From assembly GCA_964645835.1 (NCBI GenBank), contig CAZYDG010000022.1, positions 54,308 to 118,307 on the forward strand: 64,000 nt of DNA, read 5' to 3'. Each line of letters opens with the position of its first letter. The stretch's first letter is position 1. This document shows, piece after piece, positions 8,159 to 18,780 of this stretch. Under the pieces are notes generated by a model. It saw only the letters and a program-made list of their open reading frames with translations, was not told the origin of the DNA and made no database searches. This stretch comes from CAZBME01 sp964645835. GTDB taxonomy: Bacteria > Desulfobacterota > Syntrophia > Syntrophales > UBA8958. The translations under genes were made by a program, and so were the position numbers.

Positions 8159-10019
8159 TTAACATGCTTGCCCCGTTTATCGGGGTTAGTAAACCTGAAC
8201 AAGGTGAAAACTATGAAGACAATAATGAAGACCCCACTAAGACTTACGCGAAACAAGAGACGATTTGCTGCGGCATGCCTGCTGGTCTGTTTCCTGCCGA
8301 CGGCGACCCTTGCCCTTCCCCTTGGCCCCCAGGTAATCAACGGCACCGCCACTGTAAACACCAAAGGCAATGCCATGACCATAACCAACTCGGCTAATGC
8401 CATTATCAACTGGCAGAGTTTCTCCATAGGCCAGAGTGAGATCACCCGTTTTATCCAGCCATCAGCCATCAGCGCAGTCCTCAATCGCGTTACCGGCGGG
8501 GATCCCTCTGCCATACTGGGGGTACTGCAATCAAACGGCAAGGTGCTATTGATCAATCAAAACGGCATTTTTTTTGGCCCTAACGCCAGGCTCGATGTCA
8601 ACGGCCTGATTGCCTCCACTCTCGATATCAGCAACAAGGACTTCCTGGCCGGTCGGATGAAATTCAACGCCGGTCCCACGGCCGGCAAGATCGAAAACCA
8701 GGGAACCATTACTACACCGAGCGGAGGCTCGGTTTATCTGATTGCCCCGGATGTCACCAACACTGGTATCATTAATGCGCCCAACGGCGACATACTGCTT
8801 GCCGCCGGCAAGGAAGTCCTGCTGGTTGACAAAAGTAGTCCTGAAATTGCTATGGTGGTCAGCGCGCCGGCGAATCAAGCCGTCAACCTGGGCACGCTTG
8901 CGGCGGATGCCGGCAAGGTCGGAATGTACTGAAGCATTGTTCGCCAGAAGGGATTGATCAGCGCCAACAGCGCGGTGCAGGATGCCACCGGCAGGATATT
9001 TCTGAAAGCAACGAAAGGCGTCACGCTCGACAAGGACAGCGTCACATCAGCCAATGGCCCCCAGGGCGGAGAGATCAGCATACAAACTGATACCGGTGAC
9101 TCACAACAGCTTGGCGTGCTGGAAAACCGAGGCACAATCTCTGCCCATTCCGGTGATGGAGCAGGCGGCAGCATCAAGCTTTCCAGCGGGATTGTCAGCA
9201 ACCTTGGCACACTGGATGCCAGCGGTGCCACCGGCGGCTCCGTCACCCTCAACGCCTCGGCCATCATTGATTCCAGCACTACCCTTGTCACTGGCACAAA
9301 CGGCAAAGGTGGTCTGATAAGCCAGAGTACCAGGCAGATAGACCAAACCTCCTTTGCAAGGCTGGATGCTTCCGGCAGTCTGGACGGAGGGCAAATTATC
9401 ACTACTGCCGGAGCTGAGATAGATGGTTGCTTGCTAAGTTCTGCCGCCCTCAGCGCCCAAGGCATGCATGGGAATGGAGGCTCCATAGTCATGACTGGCT
9501 ACCAGACCCTGCTGACAGCAGCGGATCTTAAAGCAAGCGGTGCACAAAAGACCGGCAGCATCCACATCGGCGGTGGCTGGCAGGGGAAAGATGCATCCAT
9601 TGCTAATGCTAATACTACAATTGTTAATGGCGGCACACAGATCAGGGCAGAGGGAAGCGGCGGAGAAGTGACCATTTGGTCTGACGGACGGACCATCTTT
9701 GACGGCACTATCACTGCGCCGGGAGCTATGACCGAGGTCTCCGGCAGGGAGAACCTCGCCTTCGGTGGTCTGGTCAATGCCAAGAGTCTGCTGCTGGACC
9801 CCAAAAACATCACGATCGGCACATCGTCTTCCTCTGCCCTTAACTACCTGCTGATCAATAACCCCAACGCCTCAAGCGGCGATGATTTCGGCAGCTCAAT
9901 AACCGAACTGTCCAACGGGAACCTGGTAATCACGGCCCCATCTAGCACCGTCGGTGGTGTGGCCTCTGCTGGCAAGGCTTACCTGATGAACGGGACCACC
10001 GGGGCCGTAATCTCTATTC

Positions 10020-11290
10020 TGGCAGGCAGTACGGCTGGTGATCAGGTTGGCTACAAAGGTGTTACGGCGCTTACCAACGGCAACTATGTGGTGGGTTCCA
10101 CTTACTGGAATAATGGTGCGATAAATAAAGTTGGGGCCGTGACCTGGGGTAGCGGCGCCACCGGCATCAGTGGTGTGGTCTCCGCCGTCAACAGCCTGGT
10201 GGGAAGCACGGCTAATGATTATGTTGGCTCGGGCGGTCTTACCGCGCTCACAAACGGCAACTATGTGGTGAGTTCCCCTTACTGGGATAAAGGCGCAGTG
10301 GCCAATGCCGGCGCCGCAACTTTGGGCAACGGTGCCACCGGCATCAGCGGTGTGGTCTCCGTCGCCAACAGCCTAGTGGGAAGTACGGCTGATGATTGTG
10401 TTGGCAGCAAAGGTGTTACGGCGCTCACAAACGGCAACTACGTGGTGAGTTCCCCTTCCTGGAAGAATGGCGCTGCTTACTATGCTGGGGCCGTGACATG
10501 GGGCGACGGATCAACAGGAGGTACACGTCTAACGGGGGCCATCTCCGCCGCCAACAGCCTGGTGGGAAGCACGACCTCTGATAGCGTTGGCAGCAACGGT
10601 GTTACCGCGCTCACAAACGGCAACTATGTAGTGAGTTCACCTTCCTGGGAGAATGGCGCTGCTTACTATGCCGGAGCCGTGACCTGGGGCGACGGATCAA
10701 CAGGAGGTACGCGTCTAACGGGGGCCATCTCCGCCGCCAACAGCCTGGTGGGTAGCGCGATCTATGATTATGTTGGCTCGGGCGGTGTTACCGCTCTAAC
10801 CAATAGCAACTATGTTGTGACCTCCCCTAAGTGGCGTAATGGTGCAGCTAACTCTGCCGGGGCCGTGACCTGGGGCAACGGCACCACCGGCACTATCGAT
10901 GTGATCACCTCCGCCAACAGCCTGGTGGGAAGCACGGCTGGCGATCAGGTTGGCTACAAAGGTGTTACGGCGCTCACTAACGGAAACTATGCGGTAAGTT
11001 CCCCTCACTGGAACATTGGCACTGCTATCTATGCCGGGGCTGTGACCTGGGGTGACGGATCAACAGGGGGTACGCGTCTAACGGGGGCCATCTCCTCCGC
11101 CAACAGCCTGGTGGGTAGCACGACCTATGATTGTGTTGGCAACAACGGTGTTACGGCGCTCACCAACGGCAACTATGTGGTGAATTCCCCTTACTGGAAT
11201 TCTTACGCCGGTGCCGTGACCTGGGGCAACGGCGCCACCGGGATCAGCGGTGTCGTCTCTGCTTCAAACAGCTTGCTGGGTGACCGGGCA
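10020..11290 (+). repeat. Seven coding repeats of about 60 residues inside TpsA
   Basis: Each unit reads roughly NSLVGST..D.VG..GVTALTNG then NYVVSSP.W.NGA..AGAVTWG. Seven clear units occur, spaced about 175-190 bp, with degenerate units on each side (ITELSNGNLVITAP before; a VTTLNINNRVAVADK-type unit after). The regular alternation of short hydrophobic strands and Gly/Asn turns suggests stacked beta-structure, possibly propeller-like. Confidence 0.85.
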
Positions 11291-14200
11291 AATGCCAACT
11301 TCGGCTCGTATGTAACAACGCTGAATATCAATAACCGCGTTGCAGTAGCTGATAAGACCGGTGGCACTGGAGGCAGGGTCTATATCCTGGACGGAACTAC
11401 CAGCGGGGGGAGTGACTCGATTGCCAGTGCAACGTATGCCAACAATCCTGGTGTGGATTCCACTATCACCCCGGCTACTCTGACCTCCACTCTCAATACT
11501 GGCACCGCCGTCACCTTGCAGGCCAATAACGATATCACCCTTTCCGCCGCCCTGACAGCGAACAACAGTGGCAATGGCGGTAACCTGACCCTGGCTGCGG
11601 GCAGGAGCATCCTTCTTAATGCCGATATCACAACTGATAATGGCAATCTTACGCTCATCGCCAATGAGACGTCAGCCAACGGTGTCGTCACCGCCCAGAG
11701 AGATGCCGGTACGGCTGTCATTACATCGACCGGCGCCTTACTGAATACCGGGACAGGAAACATCCAGATTGAGCTACGGGATGGAGCGGGACGAACCGGA
11801 GGGCAGGCGCAAAGCGGCGATATAAGTCTGGGCATCTTGACAGGAAGAAACATTGCCGTATCAAATGCGGGACCCGGCGCCGTCGCGCAGACAGGAACCA
11901 TTACGACAACGGGCACCGCAGGTTCAGCGGGGGGTAATGTCACAATCAGCGCCACAGGCGGGATCACCACCGGTACGATCACTGCGCTGGGCGGAGCGAA
12001 CACCGGCGCAGGAGGATATGCCGGCGGTGCAGTTAACTTGACCTCCACGGGCGGCTCAGTAGTCACAGGTGCCATCAGCACTACGGGTTCTAATGCTGTT
12101 GAAGGAATGGGAGGTGCCGGGGGCTCAGTTACGATCAGTGGGGCTAGTGGTGCGTCTTCAATTGGAAACATCAACACCTCCGCAGGGGCCAGCGCAACTG
12201 CTGCCTCAGCATACGACGGTGCTGCGGGCGGCAATGTTGTGATTACGGCAGGTACGGGCACATTGAACGTGGGAGCTATTACAACCGATGGAGCCAATCA
12301 AGCTATCGGGAATGCCCTCTTAGCCTCGTTGGGAGGCGGGAATGCAGGCAATATCGGCCTGAGTGGGAGCTCGGTCACCGTGGGAGGCAATCTGCATGCA
12401 ACAGGTGGCGATACTGCGGGGGGAGCAGCGGGAAGTGGTTCTTGGCTGGGCGGAATAGGAGGGGGCCTTTCCATTACCGGGACGACACTGAATCTTTCAG
12501 GATCAGTCACCAATATCGGTGGTCTGAATTATGACATAGATCACTACAGTGGACGCAACACGGGTGGTTCTGTAACCTTTAATGCAAACAACACAACTCT
12601 GACTGGCGCTATGAACAGCGGAACCCTCAATATCTCCGGCGGAACCGTCACATTGAATGGCGCCACAAACACTAATAATCTAAACTTTTCCGGCGGGACA
12701 TTGGGTGGTACGGGTACAGTTACGCTGACGGGTACGGGCAACTGGAGCGGCGGCAATCTGGCGAGCACCCTGCTGGTGGATTCTGGATCAACCCTCAATC
12801 TGAATACAGGTAACCCCAAATATCTTGGCGGCAGCACATTGACCAATAACGGGACGGTCAACTGGAATGCGGGGCACCTCTGGTCAACTAGCGCCACCAG
12901 CGCATTCATCAATAATAGCCTGTTCGACATCAAGCAGGATTCATCATTATGGGGATACAATGGCGGCTGCGCTACGGCACTCACCAATAGCGCCACCGGC
13001 ACCATTCGGAAGAGTGCCGGAACGGGAACACTGCAGTTCGATCATGCATACCTCAGCAATGCCGGTCTTTTCCAGATTCAGAGTGGTTCGGTGCAACTAA
13101 TTCAACCCAGTGCCACCGCTACTCATACCGGCACCTTCGAGATCGCTTCCGGCAGCACGTTGGACTTCAATCAAGGCACGCACAATCTCACTTCTGCATC
13201 GAGTATGACAGGTGCTGGGAACCTTACGGTAAGCGGTGCTACAGTCAATGTAGACGGAACATACGGGATCACGGGGAATGTGACGGTATCGAGCGGTACG
13301 GCAAACTTCAATCCATTGGGATCGATAAGTACGCCGCTTCTGACGGTGTCGGGCGGCACGGCAAACTTCAGCCAACCGTTAAGCACGCCAATCCTCAACT
13401 TTTCCGGCGGCACTTTGGGTGGCACGGGAACAATGTCCACGACGGGTTCAGTGAATATAAATGGAGGCACCTATCTGAATGGTAAGACGTGGAACAATAC
13501 CGGGACGATCGATATCAGCGGAGGCGGGATATTATGGCTGAGCAACGCGGCTACGCTGAACAACCAGGTCGGGGGCACGATATTGTTTTCGGGGACAAAC
13601 AGTTTCCCTATTTCCTGGGTTCCTGGGAGCGGCAATATTATCAACAATGCTGGAACGTTGCGAAAGACATCCACAGTAGACCAGTGGCTCGGCATTGGCG
13701 GCGGGTACACGAATAATACGGGTTTCATAATTTTAGATGCAAATACGGGACTTTTGAAACTGCAGGATGGTGGTACACATACCGGTTCTTTTTCCGTGGC
13801 ATCGGGCAGCACACTGGAGCTTGACGGGAACACGCACAATCTCACTTCTGCATCGAGCTTAACAGGTGCAGGAACCATCAGGATCAGCGGTGCTACGGTA
13901 AATGTAAACACCGATGCCTTCAATATAGCCAATCTGAACTTGTTCAGCGGTGCGCTTTCCGGCACAGGCAGTATTGCCGTTACAAACAATTACGTACATA
14001 CCGGTGGAACGTTAGGCGCTACATTCAAGAATCTTTCGCTGGCCAAAACTGGAAACTTCGCAGTAGAACCCCTTACGGCTACCAATGCCATTTCCCTTTC
14101 AGCCACAGGCAATATTACCCAGACGGGCGTACTCACAGCCGATACGCTGAATGTGACGAACACCGCCGGATCAACCGATCTGAGCACGCAGGCTAACCAG

Positions 14201-14851
14201 ATTACACATTTGGGGACGATTAGCACGGCCGGTCAGAACTTCTCGATCCGCAATGCCGGCAACATCGACCTGAGTGGTAATGTAGTGGCCAGCAGTGCAA
14301 CACTCACAGCCGGTGGCAGTATTACTGACAGCGTGGCAACGGGACCGGCCATCATTGCATCAACTTTGAACCTGACGGCCGAGACCGGCATTGGCATCGG
14401 TTTTGGGAACAGCGGCACACCACTGAAGACACAGGTGAGCACCTTGACCGCTACCAATACCGGAGCGTCCGGTGATATCAATATCCTCAACACCGGTGCT
14501 TTGACTACTTCTGGCTGGATTGCCAACGGTAACCCGTTAAACACCAGCGGAGGGAATGTCTCCATTGTTGCCCAAAGCCCGCTAACTATTGGCGGCAGTG
14601 GGGGAACCGGAGGGATATCGGCGCTGAATAAAATATGGCTGGAGGCCGGTTCAACCGGCGCCGGTGCCACCACTGACAACCTGACCATTAACGGTGATGT
14701 GTACTCGGACACAAATAAAGCCGTTACCCTGAGGGCCGGGAACAATATTATCGAGAACGGTACGATCTGTACCACATGCGCCGTAACCAAGACTGCCAAC
14801 CTCAATCCCGCAGCTCCGACACCACCACCTACTCCTGCTACTCCTACGTTA

Positions 14852-15595
14852 GCTCAGTGCACGGCAGACCCGACATTACCCGGGTGCTCCACAGTATTAC
14901 CTTCGTTGTCAGCATGCACCACCGATCCGATGGTTCCGGGATGTTCGGCCGTTCTGCCTACGATTACAGCCTGCACGACAGCCCCAACGACTCCAGGATG
15001 CACGGCCGTTCTTCCGTCGATTGCTACTTGTACGACAAACCCGACAGCACCAGGATGTTCGGCCGTTCTGCCTACGATTGCAACCTGCACGACAAACCCG
15101 ACCGCTCCGGGTTGTTCAGCAGTACTTCCGACAATTGCCACTTGCACGACCAACCCGGCAACACCCGGATGCTCGGCTGTTCTGCCGACTCTGGCTACAT
15201 GCACTGCCACACCAACGACTCCGGGCTGTTCAGCCGTTCTCCCGACCCTGGCTACCTGTACAGCCACCCCGACGGCACCGGGCTGTTCAGCTGTTCTACC
15301 GACCCTGGTCACCTGCACGGCAACGCCGACGGCACCGGGCTGCTCAGCTGTGCTACCGACTTTGGCAACCTGTACCACAGCCCCAAAGACTCCGGGCTGC
15401 TCGGCCGTCCTTCCGACCCTGGCCACCTGCACGACAACGCCGACGGTACCGGGCTGCTCAGCTGTGCTACCGACTTTGGCGACCTGTACCACAGCCCCAA
15501 CGACTCCGGGCTGCTCGGCCGTCCTTCCGACCCTGGCCACCTGCACCACCGATCCGACGACTCCCGGTTGTTCGCCCTTTTTGCCTGCTGCCACG
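14852..15595 (+). repeat. Thirteen 19-residue cysteine repeats in the TpsA C-terminus
   Basis: Thirteen tandem units follow the pattern TCTT.PT.PGCSAVLPTLA, 57 bp each, with two cysteines per unit and almost no length variation. First and last copies are the most divergent (AQCTADPTLPGCSTVLPSLS; ...PGCSPFLPAAT). This gives 26 cysteines in about 247 residues of an exoprotein. Confidence 0.95.
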
Positions 15596-15953
15596 GCAAC
15601 TTACATCACAGAACTGGCTCCGGCAACTACTCAGGTCGTGAAGGATACCTCTTCAGTTCAGACCACTCCGGTGGCTCCTCCTGCCGGGCTTGTGTTAGTG
15701 TCCCTGGTAAAACCGCAGGACGAAACGACGACATCGGCATCTACTACGACAAGTTCCGGTAGTTCGGCTTTCCAGACAGGTTCACAATCCGATAGTTCGG
15801 GTTCACAGACAACTTCCCAGTCTGGTGGTTCAGCTTCACAAACGAGTGCCCAATCTGGCGATAGCGGCAGTAAAGATAAAGACAAGGATAAAAAGAAGGA
15901 TAAAGATAAGGATAAAGATAAGGATCAACAATTGTCATCCGGAGACAAAAAAG

Positions 15954-16682
15954 ATGCCAAGCCCAAGAAGAATTACTGCAATTAGCCTGCTTGTATCCGG
16001 ACTGCTGCTTTTGGCAACCATTGTATTTGCCGGCCAGGCGGCGACAGTGACACACCTTTCAGGTCCCGTTGCTGCCCACAAGGCTGATGGTTCCATGAAG
16101 GCAATCTCCGTTGGCTCAAAGATTGATGAAGGAGATACCTTGGTAACAGAAAAGCGTACCTACGCCCGCCTCAAGTTTAACGACGGCAGCGAGATAACAT
16201 TGAAGCCGAATAGCCGGTTCAAAGTCGAGAAGTACAGTTATGACCATGGAAAGCCCAAAGATGATTTCGCATTTTTTAAACTGATCAAAGGTGGACTCAG
16301 AACTATCACCGGGATGATTGGCAAACGAGGCAACCATGACAGTTACAAAATGGATATGCCAACCGCCACTTTAGGAATCCGGGGAACAATTTATGATGCT
16401 CAGTTCTGTCAGGGCGATTCCTGCGGTGCAATCAAGCCCGGTCTCTATCTGGCAGTGACGAGTGGCATTGTTGTCATTACCAACAATGCAGGTACACAGA
16501 CAACCTTGCAGGTAAAGGCCGGCCAGTATGTATATGTGCAGAGTCCTTCAACACCACCGGTGGTGCTGCCGACCAAACCAAACATTCCGTTCAACCCGCC
16601 ACCATCACTGGGGGGTGGTGCTGTCGGAAGTCAGCATAGTGCCGGGGGGAGTTCAGGGTCTTCTGACTGCCAGGTGCGGTAG
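15954..16682 (+). CDS. FecR-domain exported protein
   Basis: 242 residues counted from ATG 15954, which has GGAGACAAAAAAG before it and overlaps the 3' end of tpsA by 32 bp in another frame. The frame is open further upstream, but that part is only the shifted Lys/Asp tail of TpsA. A signal peptide (ISLLVSGLLLLATIVFAGQA) is followed by a FecR-type domain (about residues 30-165: EGDTLVTEKRTYARLKF, GSEITLKPNSRFKVEKY, MPTATLGIRGTIYD). The C-terminus is a Pro/Gly/Ser-rich tail. FecR-like periplasmic domains are common next to large surface exoproteins. The operon position suggests a role with the TPS system, for example binding the exoprotein or the cell wall. Three Cys (QFCQGDSCG and SDCQVR) are notable. 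Confidence 0.8.
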   Translation: MPSPRRITAISLLVSGLLLLATIVFAGQAATVTHLSGPVAAHKADGSMKAISVGSKIDEGDTLVTEKRTYARLKFNDGSEITLKPNSRFKVEKYSYDHGKPKDDFAFFKLIKGGLRTITGMIGKRGNHDSYKMDMPTATLGIRGTIYDAQFCQGDSCGAIKPGLYLAVTSGIVVITNNAGTQTTLQVKAGQYVYVQSPSTPPVVLPTKPNIPFNPPPSLGGGAVGSQHSAGGSSGSSDCQVR

Positions 16683-16779
16683 ATGAGGGTTTGGCGACAC
16701 GTATCGTCAACGCAGGCGCTTTGCTTAAGTGCGAAAATGATCTGCACTGTTATGCACCAAGTTCCATCCCATGAAAAAG

Positions 16780-16807
16780 CACGAGCAAGACGTTGTATTT
16801 GTCCGTG
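16780..16807. repeat. CACGGGC hairpin, copy 3
   Basis: CACGAGCAAGAC...TTTGTCCGTG, preceded by ATGAAAAAG and followed by GCACCCGG. It matches the copy at 6235-6262, so similar elements stand on both sides of the TPS locus. Confidence 0.7.
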
Positions 16808-16848
16808 GCACCCGGCATTTGGCTATATGTTTGGCTTTTACTTGGGAA

Positions 16849-18045
16849 TCAGGGATGCGGCTTTGCTTTATAGGCTGTGACCCGATCAATAGCGTTCTGT
16901 TCAAGATTGCGATAAAAGAAGGTGTAATCATAAGCGTGATACCATCCCGGCAACGTATTGTATGGTGACAGCAAATTCAAGTAGATTGCTTGGGGAGGCA
17001 GCGCCGTAGGGTCGATAACCAAGGCGCCGTTGTTGCTTTGTGCACCGGTGTAGTTTTTAATCTCGTAGGTGTAGTTGCCTGCTTGATCGGGTGTAAAAAT
17101 ACTCTGATCTTTGGCGCCGGGCAGTGACCCTTTGTAAAATACGGCACCAAGATTTGCCGCGGCAGGTGCGGCATTTGTCTCAATAGCGCCGGGACCTGTG
17201 GCTGTCCAAGTTAACGGGTTGACGCTGTACGCATTCTTTTTCACCACTTCCATCTTTCCTCGCAAACTTTCCGGGACTTGTGTCCAATCGCCGGGGGTTT
17301 GCTGTGTGTTCCACGTGACTACGCAACCAGTCTGGTCTTTTGCCGCGCAGATCCCCAGCAGCTGCAACGAATCCGGATAACTGCTCATATCATCGGATGT
17401 TACTGACCAGCCAATGACGTAAGCGGCCACCAGAAGTTTTCTGAGCGCAGGATCATTGAATTTTCTTTGCAACAGATAGAGCAGCAGGTTGGACCCCTGG
17501 CTGTGAGCAGCAAGGATGAACGGGCGGGCATTGCCGGCCGCATCTTTGTTGTAGTGAGCCAAATAGTAATCGAAGGCATTTGCCGCATCGTTATAGGCCA
17601 CTTGCAGCGCCTGGTTGGCGGCATTCGCATTCTGCGGGGTATTTTGCCACAACAAGGCGTTCAACAAATCGATTCCCGAACCCTGCTGATAGTACGGTAC
17701 GTATAAGTTGGTGCCCGCTTTTGCGAAAACCGATGCTTTGGATGAAACATGAAACGGGATGGCCTGATCAACGTAGGCTTGGGTCAGGGATTGATTCCAA
17801 TCAGAGGTCCAGATTGAGGTCAAAGGCTGTGCTGAGTTGTATGTCGTTGGATACAGGAAAAATACATCAACCGATTGTGGCGCTTCCTTGGGCAGCGTCA
17901 CCCAGTTTTGTGTCTTTGAGTAGTCAGTAGGGGTTGCGCCGCCAGATGAAAAGCTACCACCACCGTTACCACTACAGCCAACCATCATCAGTGCCGGGAT
18001 AATAAGCAATACGGCAACCCAATTCCATACACTTCGTTTACTCAT
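16849..18045 (-). CDS. DUF3089 lipoprotein, alpha/beta-hydrolase fold
   Basis: 398 residues. An N-terminal lipoprotein signal ends in LMMVGC, with the lipid-modified cysteine at residue 24. The DUF3089 features are present: VFFLYPTTYN near residue 61, and the nucleophile elbow AHSQGS with serine at about residue 182. A downstream VVTWNTQQTPGDW segment is also typical of the family. DUF3089 proteins are predicted serine esterases or hydrolases; the substrate is not known. It is transcribed convergently with the TPS locus and has no co-directional partner. Confidence 0.85.
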   Translation of the reverse strand: MSKRSVWNWVAVLLIIPALMMVGCSGNGGGSFSSGGATPTDYSKTQNWVTLPKEAPQSVDVFFLYPTTYNSAQPLTSIWTSDWNQSLTQAYVDQAIPFHVSSKASVFAKAGTNLYVPYYQQGSGIDLLNALLWQNTPQNANAANQALQVAYNDAANAFDYYLAHYNKDAAGNARPFILAAHSQGSNLLLYLLQRKFNDPALRKLLVAAYVIGWSVTSDDMSSYPDSLQLLGICAAKDQTGCVVTWNTQQTPGDWTQVPESLRGKMEVVKKNAYSVNPLTWTATGPGAIETNAAPAAANLGAVFYKGSLPGAKDQSIFTPDQAGNYTYEIKNYTGAQSNNGALVIDPTALPPQAIYLNLLSPYNTLPGWYHAYDYTFFYRNLEQNAIDRVTAYKAKPHP

Positions 18046-18260
18046 ACATAGCTCCCTTAAAATATATCACAGGATTCAACAGAAGCATTCCAATTGATAA
18101 TTATTGATTAATACCAACGAACTTCCTGTCCATGGGGTAATGACTACAGGACGTGGTTTGTATTGTCAATATGAGATATAGGCACCTAGTCCTGTACCAG
18201 GAAAATCATCTTTATTGTCCATCATTTAAACACATATTTCCAGGATAATATGTTATCCGT

Positions 18261-18677
18261 TCAATGCTCTTTGTCGCCCTCGTGTGCCGTCTTCCATCCT
18301 CCTTCGCAGAGTCCGCAAACAATCTTGCATCGCATGGCATCCTGCTCGAAATCTGAGGAAAACAAAAAAACTTCCGCCGTTTTGTCGGCACATCGCCATA
18401 TCCTTGCAGTATGGGCATAAGGTGATACTTGACCCCAATCGTGAACCTGAAGTCTGCACGTATTAATTCGTTCCCCTGTTCCTCCTTGACGCCCAGAATG
18501 GCATATTATCTCTGCGTTGGTGTCACCCTTCATGCTTATCCGACATGTCCTCAAGTTTTCCATGACCCTCCCTGCCTCATTACAAACCATGTTTTTATAA
18601 ATATTCGTTTCACCCGTAACAACATCCTGGTTCATAAAAAAACATAGCGGGAATATTCCTATGATTATCCATCTCAT
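18261..18677 (-). CDS. Small exported cysteine-rich protein, unknown
   Basis: 138 residues from the ATG at 18677 (reading leftward); GGAGGATAAT stands immediately before that codon, which favours it over an ATG four codons upstream. A short signal peptide (MRWIIIGIFPLCFFMNQDVV) is followed by a soluble domain with about nine cysteines (NMVCNEAGR, RTCRISMKG, IICHSG, NTCRLQVHDWG, WRCADKT, RCKIVCGLCEGG). The spacing suggests disulphide bonds. No family was recognised. Next to it, divergently, is the PLD-like gene. Confidence 0.5.
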   Translation of the reverse strand: MRWIIIGIFPLCFFMNQDVVTGETNIYKNMVCNEAGRVMENLRTCRISMKGDTNAEIICHSGRQGGTGERINTCRLQVHDWGQVSPYAHTARIWRCADKTAEVFLFSSDFEQDAMRCKIVCGLCEGGWKTAHEGDKEH

Positions 18678-18729
18678 ATTATCCTCCATATCAATACATA
18701 AACAATATCAAAAACCATAATGATATCGA

Positions 18730-18759
18730 TTGACAATAATGTGCACATTCCTTTATAAA
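18730..18759 (+). promoter_or_regulatory. Sigma-70-like promoter for the PLD-like gene
   Basis: TTGACA at 18730-18735, an 18-bp spacer and TATAAA at 18754-18759 (a 17-bp alternative reads TTATAA). Transcription would start near 18766, so the translation start must lie downstream of the earliest in-frame start codons. Confidence 0.55.
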
Positions 18760-18780
18760 TTCTCCATGAGTAAACGGACC

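Larger units (their letters stand above)
8213..15985 (+). pseudogene. TpsA filamentous-haemagglutinin-like exoprotein, interrupted by an in-frame TGA
   Basis: One frame runs from ATG 8213 (behind AAGGTGAAAA) to TAG 15985, about 2,590 codons, broken only by TGA at 8930-8932 (codon 240). The N-terminus has a signal peptide ending ATLALP and a TPS domain (INGTATVNTKGNAMTI, LINQNGIFFGPNARLDV). The stop falls in KVGMY-*-SIVRQKGLISAN, where relatives have glycine, so a GGA-to-TGA change is likely. Downstream are seven recognisable repeats of about 60 residues (ALTNGNYVVSSP...GAVTWG; about 10020-11280), long Gly/Ser/Thr/Asn-rich beta-helix sequence, thirteen 19-residue cysteine repeats (14852-15595) and a Lys-Asp tail. 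If the stop is real, a 239-residue secretion domain is made alone. TpsB is directly upstream. Confidence 0.85.

Noticed and set aside
8930..8932. UGA read as selenocysteine or as a recoded glycine
   Set aside because: The position is glycine in relatives rather than cysteine. UGA serves as a normal stop in many other genes here, so genetic-code change is excluded, and no SECIS-like hairpin was evident after it.
11380..12297. Minus-strand 305-codon Pro/Val-rich frame
   Set aside because: Low-complexity antisense of the TpsA beta-helix region; no family match and no ribosome site.
14854..15594. Minus-strand 246-codon frame with regular repeats (TAEQPGVVG type)
   Set aside because: It is the reverse reading of the 57-bp TpsA repeats. 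The repeat period keeps it open; there is no start signal.
14852..15595. CRISPR-like regular array
   Set aside because: The 57-bp units are coding, contiguous and lack unique spacers.
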